Assembly: GCA_017937405.1 (NCBI GenBank)
Contig: JAGBDS010000042.1
Coordinates: 25,252-89,251 of the forward strand
DNA length: 64,000 nucleotides
Origin: Oscillibacter sp.
GTDB lineage: Bacteria; Bacillota; Clostridia; Oscillospirales; Oscillospiraceae
Direction of reading: 5' to 3'
Under the pieces are notes generated by a model. That model had not been told where the DNA came from. It searched no databases and saw only the letters and a list, made by a program, of their open reading frames with translations. This document shows, piece by piece, positions 9,030-18,000 of this stretch. Each line of letters starts with the position of its first letter. Positions within the stretch are counted from its first letter, which is position 1. The position numbers and the translations under genes were made by a program.

Positions 9030-9872
9030 ATGTCCTGGGTGGGTGGAAAGAAAGCCCTGCGGGAGGAAGTGGTCAAGCGGTTTCCTCTGTTCTATGAGCG
9101 GTACATCGAGGTATTCGGCGGCGGTGGCTGGGTGCTGTTCCACAAGAACCCCGGCAACGACTTTGAGGTCTATAACGACTTCAACGGTCTCCTGACCAAC
9201 TTGTACCGCTGTGTGCGGGAGAAACCGGACCTGCTCATCAATTCACTGAAATATGTGCTCAACTCCCGTGAGGACTTTGAACGTGTGAGGCGGGCTCTGG
9301 ATACCAGACGGCGAACCACAGATATACAACGGGCCTCCTGGTTCTATCAGATCATCCGTTACAGCTACGCCTCCGCTCTCACCAGCTTCGGCGCCCAGCC
9401 TCACGATATGTGGGCCAACTTCCCGCTGATCGAGCAGGCCCACCGACGATTGGCAAAGGTCGTAATTGAGAACAGGGATTGCGTGAAGCTCATCCGGCAG
9501 TATGACCGCCCGGTGAGCTTCTTCTACTGTGACCCGCCCTATCACTGCACGGAGGGCTACTACCAGAACATCGGCGAGGACGGCTTCACGGAGAAGGACC
9601 ACATCCGCCTCCGGGACGCACTGCTCTCCATGCAGGGCAAATTCCTGCTGTCCTATAACGACGATGCCTTTGTCCGGGAGCTTTACGATGCGCCCGGTAT
9701 CCAAATTGAGCCAGTGACTCGCCTGAATAACCTGCGGCAGCGGTACGACCCCAACTGTCAGTTTTCGGAGCTGCTCATCTCCAACTATGACATGACCGAG
9801 CGCGGCCGCGCCACGACCCAATTAAATCTTTTTGACTTTCATACAGGAGGAAAAATCGACTATGAAATTTAA
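9030..9872 (+). CDS. DNA adenine methylase (Dam/D12 class)
   Basis: A 280-residue N6-adenine methyltransferase. Motif I and the SAM site are seen in WVGGKKALREEVVKRFP and YIEVFGGGGWVLFHK near the N-terminus. The catalytic motif IV DPPY is at residues 168-171. The length matches the D12 family. ATG 9030 gives an N-terminus (MSWVGGKK) slightly shorter than usual; a non-ATG start a few codons upstream cannot be excluded. No restriction enzyme gene is next to it, so it is an orphan that probably marks the element's DNA against host restriction, complementing the ArdA-like genes. It overlaps the next gene by 11 bases. Confidence 0.92.
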   Translation: MSWVGGKKALREEVVKRFPLFYERYIEVFGGGGWVLFHKNPGNDFEVYNDFNGLLTNLYRCVREKPDLLINSLKYVLNSREDFERVRRALDTRRRTTDIQRASWFYQIIRYSYASALTSFGAQPHDMWANFPLIEQAHRRLAKVVIENRDCVKLIRQYDRPVSFFYCDPPYHCTEGYYQNIGEDGFTEKDHIRLRDALLSMQGKFLLSYNDDAFVRELYDAPGIQIEPVTRLNNLRQRYDPNCQFSELLISNYDMTERGRATTQLNLFDFHTGGKIDYEI

Positions 9873-10371
9873 AATTTGCCATGACCCCAGCAAGAAGACC
9901 CTGTCCCTTCCCCGTGCCGCACTCCAGCTCTCCGGACTGGCGGATGCTGGGGAGCTGACCCTGCACACCGAGGCCGGATGCGTCGTAGTGGCGCGGAATG
10001 ACCTAACTACTGCGGAGACTGTGGGCATCATCCGCCTGCTCAATGACCTCAATGTGTCGCTCATCTTCCAGTTGGTCCAGGCCAGCCGGGAAGCGGCGGA
10101 GGAAGATGACACTGCCGGATGCGAGGACTGTGAGCGTGGCGACTGTATCGGCCTTGCTATTCCGTCCTGCCTTCTGGAACAGGCTGACATCGGTCCGGAC
10201 GATGCGATGAACATCGCCACGGAGGATGGCAGGATCATCATCACTACCGCTGAGGAAGCTGATCCTCTGGATGAGCTGGACCCCGGCTTTCTCGCTATGC
10301 TGGCCAATGCGGGAGTGGAGCTCGACGGCCTCCGCTATCTGCTGGAGCAGGGAGATGAGCGGGATGAATGA
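9862..10371 (+). CDS. Protein with two AbrB-like swapped-hairpin domains
   Basis: The start at ATG 9862 follows AGGAGG. The product is 169 residues. An AbrB/SpoVT-like strand pattern occurs twice: near the N-terminus (KTLSLPRAALQLSGLADAGE, then GCVVVAR) and again at about 100-135 (IGLAIPSCLLEQADIGPDD, then GRIIITT). Between them lies a Cys-containing stretch CEDCERGDC that may bind metal. AbrB domains bind DNA as dimers, so this is a candidate regulator of the element. It overlaps the methylase upstream and the DUF3849 gene downstream. Confidence 0.65.
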   Translation: MKFKICHDPSKKTLSLPRAALQLSGLADAGELTLHTEAGCVVVARNDLTTAETVGIIRLLNDLNVSLIFQLVQASREAAEEDDTAGCEDCERGDCIGLAIPSCLLEQADIGPDDAMNIATEDGRIIITTAEEADPLDELDPGFLAMLANAGVELDGLRYLLEQGDERDE

Positions 10372-11104
10372 GTTTCCGGCTCTATACACCTATTCTTTCA
10401 ATGAGGCCAGGAAGCGGAACCGGCTGGATCTCTGGCAGATCAGTCACAACGCAAATGTTGCCTGTAAAGAAGCAATAGAGTCCATCCTGCGCTGGAACTA
10501 CAAGGACGAGTCCCTTCCGGAGAGTACGGCAAAGGACCTGCTGGACTCTTTTGGCTTTAAGCGGCTGAATTGGGTCCTGGCTGCTTCCATCCAGCGGAGG
10601 AAGAATGAGCCATTCAGCGAATCGGCCCGACAGTGGGCCCAAAATGTCTATCGCCCGTTGGGTACCAGCGGCAGTCTCCATACCCGCGTGAAGGAATTTA
10701 CCGTACAAAGTCCAGCCAAGGCGCTGGAGTGCCTGGTGAGTCAGACCCAGGCGGAATACCAGGCACTCAGCCTTTTCGGAATACAGCACTGCGTGAAGGA
10801 AGCGTGGAGAGAGGACTTGGAGGGCAAAGTGCTTGTACTCTCCCCGGATAGTCTGAAGGAAAGCTACTGGGAGCCCAAGAACCAGCTCTGGCTGGCGGAG
10901 GGCGGCTTCGGCTGTAGTCCCAATGCCGCTGGCCGTGCGGTCTATGCCACCTGCCTTGGCGATGGAGAGCATACCCGCTGGGACCGCTCCGACTTCATCG
11001 GCGTATTGGACGAGCAGTACCTGCCTGACTGGGCAAAGACGCGACTGGCGGAGCTGACGGGTCAAACGCAGGCGGGTCCCACTATGGGCGGCATGACAAT
11101 GTGA
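10355..11104 (+). CDS. DUF3849 family protein with tail GPTMGGMTM
   Basis: The start ATG 10355 (MSGMNEF) has GGAGCAGGG just upstream; ATG 10364 is also possible. The 249-residue product matches the DUF3849 pattern: ALYTYSFNEARKRNRLDLWQ, ISHNANVACKEAIE and FGFKRLNWVLAASIQ. A conserved later part includes GRAVYATCLGDGE and the ending YLPDWAKTRLAEL. It ends GPTMGGMTM, the longest form of the shared tail. It is cytosolic and its function is unknown. Confidence 0.78.
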   Translation: MSGMNEFPALYTYSFNEARKRNRLDLWQISHNANVACKEAIESILRWNYKDESLPESTAKDLLDSFGFKRLNWVLAASIQRRKNEPFSESARQWAQNVYRPLGTSGSLHTRVKEFTVQSPAKALECLVSQTQAEYQALSLFGIQHCVKEAWREDLEGKVLVLSPDSLKESYWEPKNQLWLAEGGFGCSPNAAGRAVYATCLGDGEHTRWDRSDFIGVLDEQYLPDWAKTRLAELTGQTQAGPTMGGMTM

Positions 11105-11119
11105 GAGGAGGCGGAACAA

Positions 11120-11785
11120 TTGAGAATTTCCTATTACACCATCGATGATCTGCGGCTTGGCCGCAGCGGGAAGACTCGGCCCGGCTGGCGGCTGTCGCGG
11201 ATGCTGGCGCTGGAGGACGCATTGGAGCATTACCGCAGCCTGCCGGCTAAAGGTATCAAGTCTCTGGGTGTCACCAATGGCATCCAAGCAGTTGAGCTTG
11301 TCCGCTGCCTGCCGCTGTCCCAGGACGGCGGCGAGGACGTTCTGATCCCTGATTTTCTCCAGTGCCCGCAGTGGAAGGAAGAACCGGCAGTAATCGAAGC
11401 TGCCCAAACGCTGGCGGAGCAGCTGAACATCCGCTATTACCTGGACGGCGACCGAGTCATCCCCGCGCCGAAACTGGAAAGACTCCCCCGCAACCTGGCG
11501 GATAAATATCTCTGGCGGGATCGGACGGATGACCTGGATTCCGCCATCCACTGGGTGTATTTATCCGGCACAGGCTGGATCTCCCCGGCAGAGTTGAAGC
11601 GCCGCTATCCCGTGGCCCATCTGGACTACTGCTATCCTCTGGTGCTGAAGTACCGGGCAGACGGCGTTACGGAGAAGGGTACCTTTGTCCCGCTGGAGAT
11701 AACCCCATGGGAGTATAAACAGTTGGCTTACCGCACACAGATGCGGATCGACCAAAATAAAAAAGCAGGAGGTAAAAGAACATGA
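11120..11785 (+). CDS. Unknown element protein, TTG start
   Basis: A 221-residue protein. The TTG start at 11120 is chosen because GAGGAGG lies at ideal distance and no in-frame ATG fits. It contains a basic N-terminus (LRLGRSGKTRPGWRLSRM) and a helical middle, and ends with several Lys residues (DQNKKAGGKRT). No shared Met tail is present. It overlaps the SpoVG-like gene by 4 bases. The family is not recognised. Confidence 0.65.
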   Translation: MRISYYTIDDLRLGRSGKTRPGWRLSRMLALEDALEHYRSLPAKGIKSLGVTNGIQAVELVRCLPLSQDGGEDVLIPDFLQCPQWKEEPAVIEAAQTLAEQLNIRYYLDGDRVIPAPKLERLPRNLADKYLWRDRTDDLDSAIHWVYLSGTGWISPAELKRRYPVAHLDYCYPLVLKYRADGVTEKGTFVPLEITPWEYKQLAYRTQMRIDQNKKAGGKRT

Positions 11786-12168
11786 AACAGTCCAAAGACC
11801 CCGCACAGAACCCCGCACCCCAGGAGAGGCAGTATCCGCCTACGGAAATCGCTGTCAAGATCCACTCCATCCGCACCAGCGGCCCTGTCCTCGCCAACGC
11901 CTCGGTGGATTTGAACGGATGCTTCGCCATCCGGGGCGTGAAGGTGATGAGCGGAAGCAACGGCCCCTTCGTATCCATGCCCCGCTATAAGTCGGGCGAT
12001 GAGTACAAGGACGTCTGTTTCCCCTGCACCAAGGAGTTCCGCCAGCAGTTCAACGATTCGGTGCTGGCGGCCTATCAGCAGGAGCTGTCCCAGCTCCCTC
12101 AGCGGCAGCAGGAAAGCGCGGCGCTGGGACAGGAGCAGGCGGCTTCCGGCCCCAGCATGAAAATGTAA
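11782..12168 (+). CDS. SpoVG-like protein with tail GPSMKM
   Basis: A 128-residue protein whose residues about 20-90 fit the SpoVG fold: a strand with IHSIRTSGPVLANASVDLN, a FAIRGVKVMSG strand, then FVSMPRYK followed by an invariant-looking Pro/Cys segment (VCFPCTKEFR). SpoVG proteins are site-specific nucleic-acid binding regulators, usually about 90 residues. Here a Gln-rich linker and the tail GPSMKM are added. The tail on an otherwise well-known fold helps show that it is an added signal rather than part of one family. Confidence 0.75.
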   Translation: MKQSKDPAQNPAPQERQYPPTEIAVKIHSIRTSGPVLANASVDLNGCFAIRGVKVMSGSNGPFVSMPRYKSGDEYKDVCFPCTKEFRQQFNDSVLAAYQQELSQLPQRQQESAALGQEQAASGPSMKM

Positions 12169-12184
12169 GAAGGAGGAAATAATC

Positions 12185-13102
12185 ATGAAACGCATCCCCG
12201 CTTTTTGCGCTTTGGCAATGGTTTTGACCATGGCGCTGGCTCCCTCCGCTCTGGCGGTGGAGGCCGCGGCTACCACCGAGCCACCGAAGGTTTGCTATCC
12301 CACTGCTGTGACCCGCAGTGAGGACGGCTCCGAGATCCGCAAGCTCTATGACCTGTCCCCGGAGGACGATCCCGCTGGTATTCCCCGCTCTGACTTTGAG
12401 CAGGATGGCTTCCGCTATACGCTGGTGGAGCTGCTGAAACAGGAACTGCCTGAATATGAGGAACGCCAGCACACGGAAACGGTGTCTCTCGCCAGCAAGA
12501 ACAAAGACATGGAATCCGTCCTGGCCCTGCTGCCCCAGGAAAAGGAATTCATCACCGATGATGGCTTTATGGGGACGCTGACCTTACGGCTGGAGACTGT
12601 GCAGGTGGAGGTTGCCGGTTACGGCAGCGCCACCAAGGAACTGACCGCTACCCGCAGCTATCCCAACTTGGCGGGACAGGATACCCAGTACATCCCCAAG
12701 ACCATTGAGGATAGCGGCAAGACCCTGACCCTCCAGACCATCGACTGGCAGACGGACAACACGGCCACCACGGACGGCTATGCCCTGGGGGACCGCTACA
12801 CAGCAGTGGCCACCTACACCGGCAGCACCACCAGCAGCTATGTGAAAGGCTACACTGTCACGGCGGACTACAGTGGGACCGTCAGCCGCATCGCCCTGAA
12901 CAAGACCCGCTATGTGGCGATCTATGAAGGAACCGCCATCGAACCCATCGTGGAAGTTCCCGATATCATCGATACGCCTGCTTCCTTCAACTGGGCCTAT
13001 GTACTGGTACCGCTGGGCGTCATTGCCGCGGCCGGAGCCGGCATCGGCACTGCGGTTTTCATCAAGCACCGCAGGGAGAACGGTGAGGAGGAAGCAGAAT
13101 GA
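12185..13102 (+). CDS. Secreted, C-terminally membrane-anchored surface protein
   Basis: A 305-residue protein. A signal peptide (residues 1-24, ending ALA) is followed by a beta-rich, Thr-rich extracellular region. Then comes one membrane segment at about 270-292 (WAYVLVPLGVIAAAGAGIG) and a short cytosolic tail HRRENGEEEAE. It overlaps the sortase gene by 4 bases, so the two belong to one unit. It carries no sorting motif of its own and is held by the membrane helix. A role as a surface partner for mating or adhesion is inferred from context. Confidence 0.75.
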   Translation: MKRIPAFCALAMVLTMALAPSALAVEAAATTEPPKVCYPTAVTRSEDGSEIRKLYDLSPEDDPAGIPRSDFEQDGFRYTLVELLKQELPEYEERQHTETVSLASKNKDMESVLALLPQEKEFITDDGFMGTLTLRLETVQVEVAGYGSATKELTATRSYPNLAGQDTQYIPKTIEDSGKTLTLQTIDWQTDNTATTDGYALGDRYTAVATYTGSTTSSYVKGYTVTADYSGTVSRIALNKTRYVAIYEGTAIEPIVEVPDIIDTPASFNWAYVLVPLGVIAAAGAGIGTAVFIKHRRENGEEEAE

Positions 13103-13893
13103 AAAAGTTGAGTGCTTTGTTTCTGCTCCTGTGCATGACCGCTGCCCTGACGGTGCCGGCAAGTGCGGCAGGACCGCTGGAGTACACCATCGATGCGCCG
13201 GACGGCCCGGCCTATGGGACGCCTACCTCCATTGAGGTGGTTCATACGGCGGATGGCGGCGCCGCGAAAAATGAGGATGTCAGCAAAAATGCCGCTCTCA
13301 TCCCGCCTGCCTTCGGCAGCCCCAGCGCGGATACCAAATATACTGGGGACTACCTGACCCCCAATCTGGCCCCCGGCGGTATGGTGGTGACCGGCACGGT
13401 GATCAACGGCAGCTCCGCGGCTGTGGTGGAACCCGGCAGCATGGTGGTCACGTACCCCTCCAGTACCGTGCCCTCCACCGGCTACACCGAAGTCACCTCC
13501 GACCTCTACTACTCGGCGGGATATCTGGGTACGCTGAAGATTCCAGCGCTGGACCTGAGCGTGAAGGTCTATCAGGGTACTGACAGCAAAACACTGGCAA
13601 GGGGCGTCGGCCACTTCGAGGAAAGCAGCATCTGGGATGGCAATGTGGCGCTGGCAGCCCACAACCGGGGCGTCAACAACTACTTCGGTCAGATCCACAC
13701 CCTTTCCATTGGGGACAAAATCACTCTGACCACCAAGCTGGGAACCAGAACCTACAAGGTGACCTCTGTCAGCAAGGTCAGTGAGACAGACCGCAGTGCG
13801 CTGGCATCCTCTACGGAGAATAAGCTTACGCTTTACACCTGTGTCCGGGATCAGAGAGACTACCGCTGGTGCGTTCAGGCTGTTTCTGTGTAA
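13099..13893 (+). CDS. Sortase (class D-like)
   Basis: A 264-residue transpeptidase. The catalytic residues are visible: His188 in AAHNRG, Cys248 in TLYTC and Arg256 in DYRW. The fold starts at about 145 with LGTLKIPALDLSVKVYQG. The N-terminus is a signal peptide with an Ala-x-Ala site (VPASA), followed by a 110-residue Thr/Ser/Pro-rich linker rather than a simple anchor. It likely attaches the LPRTG-bearing adhesin encoded at 15011 or links its subunits. It sits between the membrane protein and the stalk-domain protein. Confidence 0.88.
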   Translation: MKKLSALFLLLCMTAALTVPASAAGPLEYTIDAPDGPAYGTPTSIEVVHTADGGAAKNEDVSKNAALIPPAFGSPSADTKYTGDYLTPNLAPGGMVVTGTVINGSSAAVVEPGSMVVTYPSSTVPSTGYTEVTSDLYYSAGYLGTLKIPALDLSVKVYQGTDSKTLARGVGHFEESSIWDGNVALAAHNRGVNNYFGQIHTLSIGDKITLTTKLGTRTYKVTSVSKVSETDRSALASSTENKLTLYTCVRDQRDYRWCVQAVSV

Positions 13894-14022
13894 ACTGCTT
13901 CGTTTCGGATGCTGTTTTTCTCGCTTTTGAATTGCAATTGACCCTCGACTTCTGAACTTCCTTTGGGTATTGTGTTGCTTGCAAAAGGCCCCACAATATC
14001 TGAAACAAAGGGAGGAGCAAAC

Positions 14023-14853
14023 ATGAGCAGAAAGAAAAACACATCCATGCTGGCGGCGGGTATCCTCATCGGCGCCGTCCTCGCAGGCCCAACAGCAAAT
14101 GCGGCTGAGGCATACCTCAAGGCGCTGCCCAGTAGTCAGACCTTCTACCTGGATGGAAAACAGGTGGCGCTGGAGGCATACGCCATCGAGGGCCACAACT
14201 ATATCCAACTGGCGGAGGTAGGGAAACTACTGGGAGCAGAGATTATCTACCAGGCCAGCGATAACTCCGTCCGCATCACCACAGAAACTGGCGCATCTCA
14301 GACGAGAACGGATGGGACAGTCATCCTGCCAACGGACGGCTCCCGCTATGTGCCAAAGGCCGGTGATGTGATCCAGTGCGATGACGGCACCCAATATACC
14401 ATAACCGACGTCAGCCGGTACGACAAGAGTATGTTCGCCAGCGGCCCTGTCGGAGAGCTGCCCTCGGCCACCTGCGACTGGAGCAGCTTCCCGGAGGTGG
14501 AACTGCCGAAGCCGGAAGCACGGCACTTTGATCTGGAAGCAGGCGACTACCTCTTCATCCGCAACCTCTACGAGAGCCGCAGGATGCAGTACACCATCCA
14601 GAATCTCGCTGGGAACCACCCGGAAACCAGCCAGAATGGAAAGCTGGAATACGGCTCCAAGGGCACACCGGCAGTCCGCATCAAGCTGACCATCGACCCC
14701 AGCCTGACAGCACACTCCTTCTGGCCCTGGCGGGAGAGCGAACTGGAAAACCTGTTCAACTCCTGCCCGCCCGGTACCTACTCCATGGAAGCATGGGATG
14801 TGTACCGCAACGGCGTGTACCTCTACACGGAATACAAGGTCCACGCCATCTGA
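14023..14853 (+). CDS. Secreted stalk-domain protein (copper amine oxidase N-like)
   Basis: ATG 14023 is preferred because GGGAGGAG precedes it. It gives 276 residues. A signal peptide (to about 25, NAAEA) is followed at 30-80 by a module like the copper amine oxidase N-terminal or stalk domain (FYLDGKQVALEAYAIEGHNY, then LGAEIIYQASDNSVRI). The C-terminal half is beta-rich and ends GVYLYTEYKVHAI. No sorting signal is present. It is probably a secreted partner of the surface module. Confidence 0.7.
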   Translation: MSRKKNTSMLAAGILIGAVLAGPTANAAEAYLKALPSSQTFYLDGKQVALEAYAIEGHNYIQLAEVGKLLGAEIIYQASDNSVRITTETGASQTRTDGTVILPTDGSRYVPKAGDVIQCDDGTQYTITDVSRYDKSMFASGPVGELPSATCDWSSFPEVELPKPEARHFDLEAGDYLFIRNLYESRRMQYTIQNLAGNHPETSQNGKLEYGSKGTPAVRIKLTIDPSLTAHSFWPWRESELENLFNSCPPGTYSMEAWDVYRNGVYLYTEYKVHAI

Positions 14854-14871
14854 TCCCTACAGCAAGCGCAA

Positions 14872-14904
14872 GCGGCAGTATCACCATACTGCCGCCTCTT
14901 TTTT
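14872..14904 (+). terminator. Terminator after the stalk-domain gene
   Basis: A 9-bp stem GCGGCAGTA/TACTGCCGC followed by CTCTTTTTT. It separates the gene ending at 14853 from the adhesin leader. Confidence 0.85.
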
Positions 14905-14931
14905 GCGTCATTTCCGACCCGATAACGAATC

Positions 14932-15010
14932 ATTTGGCCGTGACTGGAGGTGAGAATGAACCAATCGGCCAAATCGGTGCTTCCTGTCACGGCACGAACA
15001 GGAGGTAACC
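14932..15010 (+). promoter_or_regulatory. Structured leader of the adhesin gene with a leader ORF
   Basis: Two inverted repeats compete for one region: ATTTGGCCG (14932-14940) with CGGCCAAAT (14966-14974), and CCGTGAC (14938-14944) with GTCACGG (14986-14992). Inside the loop is GGAGGTGAG and an ATG at 14956. This opens a leader frame beginning MNQSAKSVLPVTARTGG that runs past the adhesin start to 15114. The adhesin's own AGGAGG lies at 15000-15005. Translational control of the large adhesin gene is inferred. Confidence 0.5.
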
Positions 15011-18000
15011 ATGAAGAAAAGAATCCTTTCCATGCTCCTCTGCGTTGCGACACTCCTGAGCCTCTGTACAGGCTTTGCGTCCGCTGCCAGCACGGAGGAG
15101 GAAGCCCTCGGTGAAGTGAACATCTACAACGGCGGCACGAAGATGTCCTATCTGTCCATCAACGGACGGATCAGAGAGCAGATCTACACCTACTACAATT
15201 ATGTGAGCAGTAACGGACAGGTCAAAGAGATCCCCGCCTACTGCGTGAACCCCAATACCAAGGGTGTCCCCCAGTCGGTAGACCCCGGTGAGAGCATTGA
15301 GTATCTGGCCGAGGAAAAGACCAGTGACCCCAAGGTCATGGGCATCGTGGCAAACGGCTATCCCACACGGGGACTCAGTGAACTGAAATTGGAAAACAAA
15401 TACCACGCCTATTATGCGACCAAGATGGCCCTCTGGTGCTATCTGTTGCCCAACTGGGATATCGCCAATCTCAAGATCAATCCCAATCTGACTGGCGTGG
15501 AACTCCAGCGGGCGCAGGCAATCCTCGCAGCCGCCAAGGACATCTATGTCCGCGGCACGGCGTGGAGCCGTATCCAGGCGCCCCGGCTGACCAGCAGCGT
15601 CGACCGGGAATCCGCCTATCCTGTCACCATCAACGGGAGCAAGTATCTTCAGCAGGTCTTCACCATCAAAAGCGATACCTGGGTCTGCGACTATGATATT
15701 GCCGTGACTTTCGCAAAGCCCGATGAAGTCCCTGCTGGGACCCGGCTGGTGGATATGGACAACAATGACATCACGGCTGTCAGAACCAGTGGCACCGGCA
15801 ACGGCTATGCCGGCCAGTTCAAAGTTCTCTATCCCGCCGCAAGCGTAGAAGGCAAATCCGGCAGCGTTCAGCTTGCATTCTCCTGCAATGTGTATCAATA
15901 CGCGATCTACTACGCTGTCTGCGCGGAGACTGACAAATACGGCACCTTGCAGAATTACATCTGCGACACTGACCCCACCACGCCGATTCGCCTGTCTGCC
16001 ACCAGCAGTTATACGGTGACCACCGAGGAAACGCCTGATACGGGATTGCGGATCATCAAGCTGGAGACCGGCACGGAGCAGAGGTTGAGCGGAGCCATCT
16101 TCGAGGTGGTCGACCCCAACGGCGCCAGTGTGGGAACCTTCTCCAGCAACAGTTCCGGAGAAGTCCTGCTTCCCCTGACCCTCTGCGGAAATTATACCGT
16201 AATTGAACGGGAACCCGCGCCCTACCACCTGCTGGGAAACAGCAATGTGCAGAATGTCAACGTAGAATACGGAAAAGTGGCCGAGGTCACTTTCTATAAC
16301 GAGGCATACGGCTCCCTGCGTGTGGAAAAACGCAGCGACACCGGCGCATTCCTGCCTGGCGCTGTGGTGCGGATCAAGCACATTGAGAGCGGCGTGACGT
16401 ACACGCAGGAGACAGGTTTCTCTGGATGTGCCATTTTCGAGCAGATCAAACCTGGAGCATATGAAATCGTGGAGCAGACCGCCCCGGTGGGCTGGCAGAA
16501 GGATGACGCCACCTATACTGTCACCGTCACGGCAGGCGAGGAAACTGAATTCGTCCTGATCAACCGGGAACTGCCCGGATTGCGTGTCATCAAATATGAC
16601 CGAAAAAATATGGCGGCAGTCCCCAATGTCACCTTCGAGATTTTCCGCGATGGCGTGTCTCTGGGTAAATATCAGACGGACGAATTCGGAGAGATCCTGC
16701 TCACCAACCAGGAATCGGGCACTTACCGGGCTGTGGAGGTGGATACAGGCGATCCCAGTCTGATCCTGGACCCCAGGCCCCAGGAGGTGGAACTGAAGGC
16801 CGGTGACGGCATCAGGGAACTGTTGTTCTTCAATGACCGCAAACCCGGTCTGCGTCTCACGAAGGTGGATTCCAGCGACCCGTCCAAGGTGATCCCCAAC
16901 GCCGTCTTTGAGATCAAAGCAGTGGACGGCAGTTATGGCCCTGAAGAATTCCGCACCAATGCCCAGGGAGAGATCGACCTCACCAATGAGAACCTTCCCG
17001 CGGGCTCTTATGTGGTCACGGAGAAATCCTGCCCGGGCTATGTCATCGATGACGCACAGCGCATCGTCTATCTCGGCCCCAATGTAAACGCCGAGTATGT
17101 ATTCACCAACAGCAAGCTGCCCTCTCTCCATCTCATCAAGCGCAGCTCTGACGGCACTCCGCTGGCTGGCGTTTCTTTCCGCCTTTCTAAAATCGAGGAC
17201 GGCAGCTACTATTTGGACCGCACCACCTCGTCCACAGGTGAGATCACATGGGAGGGGCTGGAGCCTGGGGTCTACTCTCTGACTGAAATCTCCACAGTGT
17301 CCGACCACATTCTGGACCGCAGAGAGTACCACATCCAGCTCTTTCCCGGCAAGACCAGCACCAAGGTGCTGACCAATGACCGCCGCGCAAATTTGTATAT
17401 CCATAAATCCGACGGGGAGACCGGAGAACCGATCCCCGGAACGGTCTATCTGGTCAAGGGTGCGGATGGCCACTCTATCGCAGAGGTGGAAACAGACGCA
17501 AATGGCGTTGCGGTCGTGCCGAACCTCCTGCCCTCGGTGGTGGAGGTCATTGAAAAATCGGTGCCGGAGCCTTACCTGCTGGCAGAGGAATCCCAGCTTG
17601 TTACCCTGTACCCCAACCGGGACCGTGACGTCTATTTCCAGAACTACAAGCGTCCTGTCATCGAGATCGTGAAGGAAAATGAGATCACCCATGATCCCAT
17701 CGAAAATGTGAAGTTCCAGGTCTGGTATGCCTCCAACAACACAGCAACCGGCGAATTCAATGACCTGGGTGTGTATTACACCAATGAGAACGGACGCATC
17801 GTCCTCTCCGGTCTGTCTCTGCGGGATGGCTGGTTCCGAGTCAAAGAGCTGGAACCGGCGCCTGGTTTCGCTCTGCCTGACGAGGATACGCAGGAGGCAT
17901 TCATCGCCGCTGGTACGGGCCACACCTTCCGCTTCCAGGACCGACCCCTCAGCGCCATCTGTGTCTGGAAGTATGATAGTGTCAACCCCAATGCAGCCAT

